This document shows positions 37,140 through 49,100 of a DNA stretch of 64,000 nt, piece after piece. A model generated the notes under the pieces. That model was not told where the DNA came from. It searched no databases and worked only from the letters and a program-made list of their open reading frames with translations. The DNA is from Neelides folsomi (taxonomy: Eukaryota > Arthropoda > Collembola > Neelipleona > Neelidae): positions 163,279 through 227,278 of the forward strand of contig JAQGBZ010000071.1 of NCBI GenBank assembly GCA_034687125.1, written 5' to 3'. A program made the position numbers and the translations under genes. Numbering within the stretch: position 1 is the first letter of the stretch; each line of letters opens with the position of its first letter.

Positions 37140-38431
37140 TATACACATTTTATCGACACGGACAAATACGTAATAACTAGTATTTAATAAATACATATTT
37201 CTTTTTACTCATGTTAATTATTAAAAATTCTGTAAAAAATCCTACATAATAAGTACATTACAAACTACATGTACAGAACAAATACTCCATTTACTTGTAG
37301 AGTTGTAAATAAACAACATAACGTAAATTGCATAAATAAATTTACAGAGATAAAATGGTATGTATATAACATTTAACTACATAAATATCAAACCCCCTTG
37401 AAGTATTAAAAACCATTGTTGTCTTATAAGAATTAAACTTGACTTTCCATCAGTTTGCAAGTACATTTAAAAAAATAATTGAAAGTTCTCATGAATCTGA
37501 AATTACATAGCATCGATAATCTTTGCGATTTTCACACATTTGTTTATCTTTCCTCGACAAAATATACAATTACAATTTAATAAACATTTGACGACTCACA
37601 TGACTCATTTTCCCATCAGTTGATTATGCATTAAGGAACTATTATTTCAAGGAACACTTTTGAGACACGTATCAGAAAGTTTAAAGTGTTTGTCATTGCA
37701 TATTTAAGAAGAAAAATTTAAATAAATCGGATAAAAATTTATAAGTTTGATTGAATCATTCACGGTTGAATGACCTAGTGCACATAGTGTACAGATATAA
37801 GCTATAAATCTTTGATCAATTTCCTCATCTTATTACTCAGATATTTTCTTACTCACAAAGACAAATCCACCGACAATTATCTATATACATAGGTGCAAGT
37901 GTCAAATACTTTTTAGTCTTTAAAAGTCGTTGCAAAAATGAGAAATCATTCGTTACAGCTGCACTGTGAAGAGTCGTAAAAATCATTTTACTCCAATAAT
38001 ACAAAAGTTACAATGATGCTACAACACTCACAAATACCAATGATATTTTTAATTCTACTTCTTATTTAGTAATTTTTATTTTACGGTTTTAGTAATTAAA
38101 CGGCAATATCATTTCAGACGACTTTTTCGCTTTGGCATTACTGGGCCCAAACCACACTTATGATTCTAGCATCATAAAAAAATAAGTAAAATTTTTACCA
38201 ACAAAAAATAATTTTACAAAAAATTATAAATTAATTTTCATAATGCGGTAAATGTTTGTATTTGTATGTTCAAGAGATAATTGATTGACTTTTAATCACA
38301 TAAATGAACATTTTATACTGTATTATAGTAAGCGTAGGAATAAACATGTTAATGTTAATGTTGTTCTTATTTTGTATGTACTTATGTAAATACAAATGGT
38401 TTATTGAAAAACATTATTTACATTTATTTAA
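37140..38431. other. AT-rich stretch before the P450 relic
   Basis: The N-terminal half of a P450 would be expected here if the relic were complete, but I found no proline hinge, helix C or other P450 block. It is either lost or too decayed to see. Confidence 0.4.
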
Positions 38432-39448
38432 AGGTTTGGAAAAAATTTTGGTCAAACTTTATTTATCCATTGGCTCATTTCCTTTCCTGAAGTCGCTTCG
38501 AGCTTTGCTTTTTAAATGGAAAAGCAAAAATAGTAATAAAATAATTCCCTTTGGAATCAATGTGATGAGTCGTTGAGATCTCGGAGAGAATGCAACGAGG
38601 AACGGAATGATCTTTTGAGTCTCTTGATGTCTGTCGCACCTCAAGAAAACCTTACCGACATTCAAATCAAAGCCAATTCTGTATTGATCTTTGAAGCTAC
38701 TTTTGAAACAATGAGCAGCTGCTTGGGCTTCACAAGACACCTTCCGTTAACCATCAAAATGTGCAAGATAAAGTGAGGGAGGAATTGGAGGACCCTTTGA
38801 TTATTCTGAATCTGTAAAAGAGCTGAAATATCTGGGAACAGTTATTCTCGAGAGCTTGCGGCTTTTCCCTTCTCAAACAACTTTCATTGGAAGGTATATT
38901 TATTAAATTAAGTTGGAAATTAATTTAATTTCAATACCGATCAAGTAATTATAATAGGCTTATCGATCTGTAGAGTGATCGATTCATATTTGCGATTGAT
39001 CTCATAACTTATAATTAATTGTACGATTTTTTGTATTATTTTGAATTTTAGATCTAGAAATAAAGATTACAAATATGTAAGTACGGATAATGAATTGATA
39101 ATCCCAAAAGATACCCACCTTCAGGTTGCCCTTTACCAAATTCAACGGTCTGATAAATATTGGGAAAATCCGAACGAGTTTAACCCGAAGCGATTCATGG
39201 GTGAAGAAGGAAAGAAGGATGTGGCGTTTTTCGCCTTTGGCTTTGGTCGACGAACGTGTTTAGGGAAGGAATATGCCAAATTGTTTCTTAAACTTATTTT
39301 GGCGAAATTGTTGGTTAAATACAGGCTCCTTCCTTCACCACGAACAGAAAATGAAATCACGAAGAAATACAAAGTGGCCACGATGACTCCTAAAAATGGC
39401 ACTTTTGTTTATCTTCGCCCCATTTCTACTAAAATAAATGAGAAATGA
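38432..39448 (+). pseudogene. Cytochrome P450 C-terminal relic (clan 3-like)
   Basis: Recognisable blocks run in P450 order across frames: a helix-F/G-like stretch (SFPFLKSLRALLFK), ECNEERNDLLSLLMSV, the helix I region (ANSVLIFEATFETMSS), NVQDKVREELE, the K-helix ExxR motif in KYLGTVILESLRLFP (near 38830), FNPKRF, and the haem-binding FGFGRRTCLGKEYA (exon 39041-39448). The Cys ligand, ExxR and PxRF-like residues are kept. At least three frameshifts lie near 38565, 38730 and 38790, and helix I lacks the usual Gly and second Thr of (A/G)GxxT(T/S). No N-terminal half or membrane anchor was found. Intact function is very unlikely unless the shifts are assembly errors; the last exon is fully open and ends in a normal stop. 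Confidence 0.8.
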
Positions 39449-41124
39449 TGCTTGTGAATACAAATCTTGTAAATCTTGAATGGAATGTTATTATATTTAA
39501 ATCAATAATACCTTAAATACCTACCTACTTTTTAAATAGACTTTATTTATTGTATTTACTATTTTAATGAAGTGAAAAATAGTTATTATTTATATTTATT
39601 ATTTAACATTTATATTAGGAAATATCTGATAAGAATGTATTTTATGAATATTTTTTTAACTTTAAGTTATATTACTACAATGCAATGTATTTATATTTAC
39701 CTTATGGCAAGTTTGAATAAAATTTTATTAGTTTTGAAAAATATTTTGTTGAGAGCAAAGATGTTTGAATTATTTTCTGGGTCTGTTGACAAAGTGGAAT
39801 GATATGTTTATGAGATTTATCTTTCAGAGAGAAAGGGCCTGTAAGTTTTCCCATATAACCAGTTCAGACTCTCACTTTCTCACCCAGATTAAAGACTCCC
39901 CCTCTCCTTGCAATCGTCTTCTGCACTTTCTTTCTTGACAAAAAATGAGAGACGATTTGAAGAATTCATAAAAAATAGCATTTTCTGAACATGAAAAACG
40001 AGTGGACCAGATGGTGATTTCCGAACATCCCCAACGCCCCTTGACTTGAATGGAAGAAAAGGCAACAACTTGTGAATATTTGAATAAATGTTTTATATTT
40101 CTCTTCTTTATTTGAAATTTGATACAAGTTTGAAAATGTAGTCACAATGACCATACCATGACACATGTCTCGAATTCATATAATATACTTAAACCTAACG
40201 TTCTTCCTCGATGGGTGAAAAGAATGTCCATTGGGGTTATTCAAATAATTTGGATTGTCGTCAAAAACCCTTGCGATTCCCAGCAGAGCATCAAAACCTC
40301 TCAAATTGGCCCTTTTTCTCTCCCATTGTGTACCATGTCTCGAACTTGAAACTCGGTTCAATTGACCATTAGGAAAATCAAAGTTTTTGTCTCCCTTTGA
40401 ATGAAGCTGGCGAATGGAGTTGGTTCTCGTGGTCGTTTGGAAGAGATTAGTCGCTACTTTCAACGTAATTATTGTCTGCTCTTTGTCCCTCACCCTCTCC
40501 TTTCATCAGGGTCCATTGAAGGGACACGGGAGGGATAAGCTTCATCTTTATTACATTCTCCTATTATACTTCGATATTTACCAAAACCCAAATCATTACT
40601 TTGGCCCACAAACAAGATTATTCTTTTCGGATTATTCTCGAGCAGCAGCCTCTCTGTTCTTAGTAATTTCTTTCTAATCCTTTGGAACTCTCTTCTAATT
40701 AAATTGATTTCATCCCTATTTCTATTCATTAATATTACTTCATCACTGGCTATTTTTCCATTGCTGACTATAAGAATAGGACAATTAATTGGATTGGTTC
40801 ATTTGCATTCATACATAAAGTTAAACAATTTAAATTTAAAGCGACTAAAATTATCATATCCTAGTAATCCTTATTGTCATCATCTTTTTTTAATTTATCT
40901 ATTTCATTTAGCATTGAAAATAAACTGTCTTGTTCTCGATCTCTTAATCATAACTTTTATGTTATATTTTAAATATTAATCAATTAACAATTTAAAAAAA
41001 TATTATAGTGAATAAAATATTTCGTCTAATTTAAAAAACTGGAATAAGTGATTGATGTGTTGTAAGGAGATCGTCATCAGTTGTAAGAAGCCCCTATAAT
41101 AATGTTAAAATTAGGCCAACTTAA
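39449..41124. other. Intergenic stretch between the P450 relic and SID-1
   Basis: Nothing coding recognised. It holds the 3' flanks of the convergent P450 relic and SID-1 gene; a less AT-rich block at about 39.8-40.7 kb has only short overlapping frames. Confidence 0.45.
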
Positions 41125-44100
41125 TTATTTTTTAAAAAAGATACTGACCATGAAGGCTAGGAAGAGAGCCGCTGCGGAGTAAAAATGCCATACATCATGT
41201 GTGTCATAAAAAGGGAAGAAAGGGAACCACGAGTTGAGACACGGTTGATTATTAGAACGAGACTCGGAAGCAGACTCTTCCCATGCTGTTGGAGATGATA
41301 TGAAGTATCTCATCGCCAAAAAACCCACAACTCCACTGGCCAAGAAGTACAAGGACGGTTGAATCCAAAATTTGTTCTTGAACTCCTTGTGAAGCGGCTG
41401 GAATTCAATTTTTAAGATTGTCTTTTATGGGAAAAGGAATCTTACTTTCATAATTCCAACGTAGTAAATGACCGATCCGAGAACATTGGCAATGAGTGTG
41501 TAGAGCAAATAAGTTCCAAAGCCAATAGGTGAAAGTTCGCTATAAACAACAACTCCAATGGATAATAAGAGTGATAAACAAGGAAATATTAGTCTGTCCA
41601 TTGCAAGTGGAGTATTTTTCAATTGGCGAAGTTTTAAAAACAATTCCCAGTTAGTGATCAATGTACCCTCTTCTGCCAAATTAAATATATAAAGATTAGA
41701 TAATTATTAACTTCGTGAAAATACTTAATTATTATTTAGGTGAGTTAAGCTAAATTAATTGTTAATGAATAATAAAGTATGGCAATTTGTAAATGAATTA
41801 CCATCTTTAATATATCCGATCGAATAATAGTATATTGAAACAATGATGATAAATAGAAATTGTAAGCCAATGAAAATTCCTCGAAAGATTTTTATAACTG
41901 TAGAATTACTTTCTTCAAGTATAAGGCCCAAAACGGCAATAAAAACAAATCCAGCAAGAATGCCGAATGTATGATTTCTATTAATGTAAATGAATTCTTT
42001 GAATTTACAAATCCATATCTTACCCAATTAACACTTTTGTTAAATATTAATAAAGATTCTTGTGAATAAGTTTGAACTTACGCTCCTAAATGAATTGGAT
42101 GTCGAAATTGATAAACTTTCAAAATGCATAAAACAGCAATGACATACATGAAACAAGTATCTAAAAATATTAAAAATAAAAATATAAGTATTTTTCACAT
42201 ATAATGTACAATGAATAACTCATAAATGAAGTCATAACAATGTTGGTAAAATTGATTTCCTTATAATGTATTTTACCAAATTGGAAGCTCGATTGATTCG
42301 GGCAGAGATGATATGCGGCAGAGAGGAAACCTTCAATGATCAGAGCATACCCCATGGCGAAAAAAACCCCAAAATGTGGTGGAATCCCGTGGTCCCACCT
42401 TCCCCTCACTGTGGGGAAACAACAACACTTTTCTCCGCAAGAGAAAGAAAAGCAACACGAGCAATCGGCGGACTCTTCGCCCCGAAGGCTCAAATTTACA
42501 TCACGCCGCCGAACGAGAAATACAAACGCGACTCCAAAGATAATATACGAGATATTTGACCAAAAATGATTGAAGTCGAATAAAAATCCCAGGCGGTGAG
42601 AACATAAATAATTGTAATAGCACAAGTCATATTCTCCCGTTTTGAATATAATCTACAAAATAATAATAAAAATAATGTAATTTGCAGATTAAGACTACCA
42701 ATACTCTAACTAAAATAACATTGATTTACCTTAATAAAATGAATTAAAAAATTATATGTCGGAACGGAATAAAATATTGCACAAATGATGACAAGCCAAT
42801 AAAATCTCCTTGAGTTCCTCAAAGCAAGTCTTGGGTCTTGCTGAATAAAATCGCCAATGTAAACATTCGCATTGCACTTCCACTTCTGCTCTTGAATTCT
42901 TAGGACAGAAGTCAAATGGACGGGATATTTGGTCGTAGAAAAAGAAGTGTCAGTTGACACCATCGACACGACCCGCTTATTATATCTTTCATCTCCTGGC
43001 TGACTCGTTGAACTCAACATCGAATCTCTTTCAACTTCACTCACCCTCTCTAAAAGGAGGGTTAAAGTTAAGGCTCGTCCACCAACCCCAAGGCTAAAAA
43101 TATATAAAGGAATTATAAACACATTTACCTTGTTTGTTGTTATTTAAATTCTTGATGATGGGAACCATGTTGAAGTCTTCGGACAAAGGAGACACAGGGG
43201 GTTCATTGTCCCGATGACTAAACTCCTCTCGTACAGTATTTCTACAGTATACAAATTATGAAAATCCGAGATTTATTTACAAGTCGGAAAACGTTTACTG
43301 CAGTTTGATTAATGCTCTGTTCATAAATTGTAAATTAAAGAAGTCATTGAACCAAGTGAATTTACCTTATCCATTGATGTCTCACTCTGAATGCTGTGTA
43401 GACGATACAAACTACCAGAAGACTCACCAGCACCGGAATGAAAAGAGCTAAATGGAACAACGTCACGTTGTCTTCAAGTAATGTTTCATTTTTGATCATA
43501 ACTTTCACAATTTTCTTCCTATTCACTTTACTTTCTGTTTTTCCACATTTTTCCTCCGATCTGTGAACTGCAATGGCTAACTTGAATCCATCAGTAAAAC
43601 GTCTTTTTTTCTATAAATTATGTTACATAACAAAAATTAGTTGTTATTTTATCTGTACAAATGCATTAATTATATGAAATGTGTGTTTTCCATACTTCAA
43701 TTGCCATTGCAGCTTTTCTTGTCATAGTTTGCCAATATCCTTCATAGGCTATATTATTATCTTGGTCGAGAACAGGACACTGCAATGATACATACCTAAT
43801 ATTATTCTTACTTTAAATCAGGTAACTAGCTGAAATAAACTAATTTTACATAAAAAGTTTAATACAAAATATTATGAATAATAGTAGCATCCTGTGAATA
43901 TATGTTATTATGTAATTACATTGAATGTTTGAAGGGAAACAGTTGCACAAATATCGTCATCGGAGGTTGCAAGCACTCGAACGTTCGTCACATCCGGTCT
44001 GTCGAAGATGAAGCCATAAAATTTTGAGTTTGTAGGGGAAACCTCAATCAAGACTTCTTTATCTAATCTTAAAAATGTGAAATTTTAAAAGGTCGTGAAA

Positions 44101-44916
44101 ATGATGTAAAGAAGTATTCATTTCCTATTTATGCAAACATACGGTAAAAGGAAGCTCTTGTCAACGACAAGTTTTAGCGAAAACCGAACTTCAACTTGGC
44201 TACATGTTGAGACTCTCACAGAAACGTTTCTTGACTCTCTCCCAAGTGAATGGTCAATGCAAAGAGTTTGGCCGGCTGAATATTCTGAATTCCTATACAA
44301 ATGGTATTTACAATTTTATCATTTAATCTAAAAAGTTAGTTAATATTAGGCTATAAGATGTAAAATATATAAGTATAGTACTACTACAAGTAAATTATTA
44401 TTTCAATTATTCATCATCAATATATGCTTAACCTTCTATATTGAAAGTTTTTATCAATGGCATTTTTTGGAATTTCAATAGTGCTAATTTCTTCACGTTG
44501 TTGAATGATGAAGATCAAAGGACATTTATAATCTAAACTTGTCCCTGATGTAACCTCGATTCTCATATTTGTGTTCTAACAAGCCAATTTGAAAATGAAT
44601 CATACTTTCAAACTCAATATCAATAAGAATTTTAAACCATTTTAATATATTTAAAAATAATTTAATACTTTAATAAATATTGGCACATTACCCAAAAGTC
44701 TCGATTAAATTCTGAGCTGTCAATTTGAAACACATATAGGTGAGAAGTGTCATGATCAACTTCATTGATTAATGTTTGGTTAATTTTGCCAATTATTGTA
44801 GAGCATGTTGATTTAACAATTTTAACATTTTGGATTTCAATACAATAACCAACTGTTATAATTTGGAATAATGACAATAAAATAAACAACTTAATTTGAC
44901 AATATTTTTGTTCCAT
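41125..44916 (-). CDS. SID-1-like dsRNA transporter (SIDT family)
   Basis: Thirteen exons join in phase to 852 residues: 44692-44916, 44433-44575, 44143-44292, 43920-44067, 43696-43779, 43366-43610, 43129-43241, 42730-43049, 42277-42652, 42082-42160, 41802-41977, 41446-41672, 41125-41397. A signal peptide (LFILLSLFQIITVGYC) opens an extracellular beta-rich region of about 280 residues; the first membrane helix is at about 302-325, then a Ser-rich cytosolic loop, then a multi-helix core. Diagnostic blocks are CYYNYLCSHRLG, PHFGVFFAMGYALIIEGFLS, AAYHLCPN, FQFDTCFMY and YDTHDVWHF. The Ser, Asp and His positions of the CREST-type metal site (FWSN, AAYH, FDT, THDVWH) are all kept. Length fits human SIDT1/2 (about 830). 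SID-1 proteins let dsRNA cross membranes and support systemic RNAi or cholesterol/RNA uptake; which applies here is not known. The loop before PHFG has an unusual Cys-rich insertion. Confidence 0.94.
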
Positions 44917-45545
44917 TGAGAAAAATCAGAATTTTTTCGAATGAATTCTAACTAAAATTGGGAATGATTTGTTTTCCAATATCTCAATGTGAGTAATTCG
45001 TTATCAATATTTGCTAACACAAAATGCTACGTATTTCGCAAATCTTATCTAACCTTTTCTATTACAACTAGGATTTTTTTATCCATATTTGCTGTTTTAT
45101 CTTTATTAAACTTGTATACATACTTGGTGTATATTATATGTAAATTATTTAAATGTACTGTCATACGGTTTATGACGTGTATGCATACTGATTTTACTGA
45201 TTAAATATATCCCCAACAAGTTAAGTTAGTTATAGTTAGTAGTTAGTTAGTGAAGATACCTGCATATGTAAGTACATAATCGTTAAGCTTAACGCATATT
45301 GTTATTCTTAATGTTTGTTCACATTTAGTGAAAATGAGAATTTTTATCTTTAAAAATGGATAGTGTTATAATAAGGTAAAATTAGTAATAAATACGTTAT
45401 GTGTGTATTAGTATTTATGTAGTATAGGTTAAAAAATAAAATTAGTGTAAGCTATGTTATACATAATATGTGAATGTGAGTATGCTTTTAAAACTTTTAA
45501 ATTGTTTTAATATAACAAAACGAAACTATTTTTTATTCAATGCAC
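44917..45545. other. Upstream flank of SID-1
   Basis: AT-rich, with a short run of TTAGTTAG-type repeats near 45220-45250. The SID-1 promoter should lie here; no specific element is visible. Confidence 0.4.
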
Positions 45546-46199
45546 TCAATTATTTAATAATTTAGACTCTATAAATGGTATAAAAAGATATAAAATCAAT
45601 ATAGCAGTAGATGGATGAACAGATTGAGCCGAACACAAGTCTTCCGCTAAATTTTCTACATCTTTTTTGTTCCAAACTTTTGACTCTTTCTTCAAATTTG
45701 TTTTTTTGCAAACACATTTATTATTGTCCCAACCAAAATAGTAGTAATAGTAGTTTTGATTACGATTGTCCGGCATGGGTGTGCAATCCTGTGTAAGCTG
45801 CTTTTTTCACTTCCTTTTGGTAAATTTCGTCATCACTATAATTTTATTAATTCTTCTTTAATTTTTCTAATGAAGTTCTCTTTTTCCTGGGTAGTTATAT
45901 TCTTGCATCCATAGACTAGGTTTGAATCAGAACCTCCTTTTTAACACTTTTTGTTATCTCCAATATGGCAAAGATGATCCCAACGATGAGGCCTATGAAT
46001 AAAGACATCCAAATATGCAAACGATACAAAATATCAAATCATTTCCTGATTCTGACTTGGCATTTTCATCCTTGTGCTTCCCATTTCCTTGATTAGCTCC
46101 TACAAACTCTGATTTGCTGTCCATGGTGGCATCTCTAGCGTTTTTATTTGAAGATTGACTAAGTATGAGGCTTTTTCGTTTATCTTGAGTTTCCGTCAT
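45546..46199 (-). CDS. Tentative small membrane protein
   Basis: From an ATG at 46199 a hydrophilic Ser/Lys/Asp-rich segment (MTETQDKRKSLILSQSSNKN onward, about 60 residues) runs to about 46040. A hydrophobic helix with a basic end (LIVGIIFAILEITKSVKKE) follows in another frame near 45910-45985; joining them needs either a very short intron (about 37 bp) or a frameshift. A GT after KKE and an acceptor at 45789-45790 would splice to an 80-residue final exon (45546-45788) that is Tyr-rich, has three Cys (DCTP and NNKCVC) and ends with a second hydrophobic stretch (TAILILYLFIPFI). I recognise no family. It could be a real lineage-specific gene, a broken gene or chance. Confidence 0.3.
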
Positions 46200-49100
46200 T
46201 TTAATTTGGAAAGTCACAAACAATAAATGAACCATATGAAATGATATTATTATTTAATGATTTTCTTTTAAAGTTACTACAGCAAAGACTCAAGTTAGAT
46301 TTAGAGTGTGACTTCAGTTCGGATCGGATGAAGTCAAATCCTGTGGATTATTTCCTTCGTCTAGGCGTCTTTGGAAGGAAATGCCCCTTCAGTCAGTTGG
46401 GATATTTTTTCTTTCTCCCTAATATTTGTTGTCCCTTCTGTTAGAAAAAAGCTGAGCTCTAAAAGCATTTTTCTTTCACTCCACTTTCCCGAGATGAACT
46501 CTTAACTCGTGAAATTGAAAGTCTGATTGAAGCGCAATTACTTTAATGGCCACGGCTGCTCGACTGCGCTTTCACCCTTCTCCAATTCCCCACCCTCAGA
46601 GTTCTCCTCCCTCCTCACACTTAACCTCAATAAAGTTAGGCAACTTGTTAATCTTTCACGGCGGCCTCCAAATGGAAAATGATGATGGCTTTTAATATTT
46701 AACGTCCACGAAGTTGGTCAGTCCTCATTCCTCGGAAGGCCCGGAGGGGAGCCGTGATACGAACCTGGCTAATAATAAGTAATGTGAAAGGAATAAAAGC
46801 TCTTTAGCTTTAGGGTTTCCACCAACAGTCAACCCTATGTAGATATAAGTGATATAAGTATACCTTAAATACGGAGAGGAAGTCGAGGAGACTTTTAATT
46901 GTGAGCCTTGCCGACAAGGGAAGAACTTGCCTTGTTCAGCCATAGACATGTAGCGGGTGTAATTATAAGAATTGACTTTCCTCGTCATCAACCTAATGCT
47001 TTCTCTGCTCTTTCCCCTCCTTTGGCATACAAAGGTCATTTTTGTCTCTTCGTCTCCCTCAGCCTTTTCGGGGAATCTGTGCATTAAATCCAATAGAAGC
47101 TCCCAGGTCCCGCCCAAGTCATTCCACCAACTCCCATTTCTTCTAATGTGAATGAGGGTTATCTGGCTGGGAAAATTACCCTCGAAGATTCCCCCTCTAC
47201 ACCTTCCCTTCATTAGGATATGGGGCAATGAATGCGGAGACCAATTTCCATTTCCTCCTCCTCGAAATCATCTTCCCAAATGAGCCTTGGTATTTAGAAC
47301 GACCAGGCATTTCCGCTCTCATCATTCACTTTTCTTTCTCCGATTTGGAAGGCGATTACGATTACATTTTATATTCCAAATTACTTCCGATTCCATTTCT
47401 TCCCCATTGAACCCGTGTAAATTCCACCAAAATGTTAAATCCCTTTCCACGTTGAGATTTTTTAGATGATTCTTCCCCTGATTTCCCTCAAATATTTCCC
47501 TCGGTTCCTGAATGAATGGAATTGAGTTTTATGGAATTTAGATGAGATTTTCTTTTGAAGGGAAGTTTGGAAATTATACATTGTTATTCCATTTTTCTTT
47601 GTTTGGGTGTAAAAACAGGAGTAATAATCTGTCGTTGTAAGATGTCTCATTGTGTGGAGGCGCGGTTTGGAACAGCGAATGTGAGAGGGGCGATTCTTCC
47701 GTAGAGCCGGCTTCTCCGCCCGACAAATGAGAATCAAAGGGACCTGCAGGAGGATTAGTGAAGGCCAGATGGCAATAATGATGGTGCCTTGAGGGAGTTC
47801 GGAAGGGCCCCTTTCCCTCGTGGCCCATTTACTTCGCCCTACTTTTACTTTGCATAAAATAATCTATAGGATTATATGGGAGCCCATCGCTCACTCAATT
47901 CGCCCGAGCCTTGACACCCCGATGGTCAATGCATCATCTTCCCTTCCGCCCTTCCACATCATTTCACGGGGACTCAAAGGGAAGCCCTGGGCTAGGGGTT
48001 GAACTTTTATGAAGCCCTGGCCTGGGCCCTTCATACACACAACTACTACTAGATTACTTACTATTAAAACTTGGGGTTGTAGGGAAGAGGAGACGCCGTT
48101 AATTCTGCAATTTGATACGAGGAGTCCTCAAAGTCCCGCATCGCCGAATCCCTCCATCCCTCCACTTATCTCTCATTTACAATCCGCGTACACACTCATA
48201 CAGCCAGAGTCCAATAAAGATTAAATGGCTTAAACTTCCACATCCTTCCTCTGTCATCAAATCTCACCAGTCCAGCAAGAGTATCCTCCCCATTTACCAT
48301 TGACATTTTCCCTTTTAGCAATACTTTTAGCCCTCTGCATATTTATTATTGTAGTATAGCTATTACTGAATTTGGATATATTTTAATGCATTTGGTTTTA
48401 TTGGAATATCTAAAATCAGTCAGTTTCATTAAACTTCCGTATCTTAAATCATTAAATATTAATGAGGTTCAAAGTTAAGCTATAAATTATAAAGCGTTGG
48501 ATCCCGATAATACTCAAATAATGTATTCCTTAACTGAATCTGAACCTACGATTTAAGCAACACATTGAGCATCAAGAGTGACTTTAAAAAATTGTTAATT
48601 AAAGATTGTCACAGATGAGATTTTGCATAATGTATGGGCATATTTAATCTGAAATCTTAGTGGTGGGGTCAGATAAGCGGGAGTCGTAGAGGAAATGGCA
48701 TTTGGTCTCTTTGGCGATATCTGGCCGGTCTTCCGGGAGTAGTGGAGGCTGGAACTCTCGAACCCCTTTTCCACTTTCATTATTTACGACAGTGGCTCTT
48801 GGGCATTCGGGGTCCAAACTCATATCTGCCGTTGTAGGCAAATAGTCAAGTTTACCTTGTTTTGAAAATGTATTAATGATTTATTGTTCCTAATTCCTTT
48901 CCCGGGAGGAAAGAAGTAAAAAGAATTTCTCTCAGTAATTGAACCTGGCTCCGGAATCTGTCCCTATTATTATTGGAAGGAAATGACAGTGATGATGATG
49001 ATGACAGGATGAGGAATGCGTGTGCTTTGAGATCGTCTGGCCAAGGAGATGAGGAAGAAAATCTTTAATCTTACAAGAGAGAAAAGTTGGATGAAGGTAT

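Noticed and set aside
42170-42276. Read-through extension of SID-1 exon 9 (residues after SSFQFG)
   Set aside because: A GTAAAA donor after TTTG and an exon 10 that restores the FQFDTCFMY family block show this is an intron.
46725-47228. A 167-codon minus-strand frame, the longest without a family
   Set aside because: No motif, no splice partners and ordinary intergenic composition; a frame of this length is expected by chance in a less AT-rich 64-kb window.
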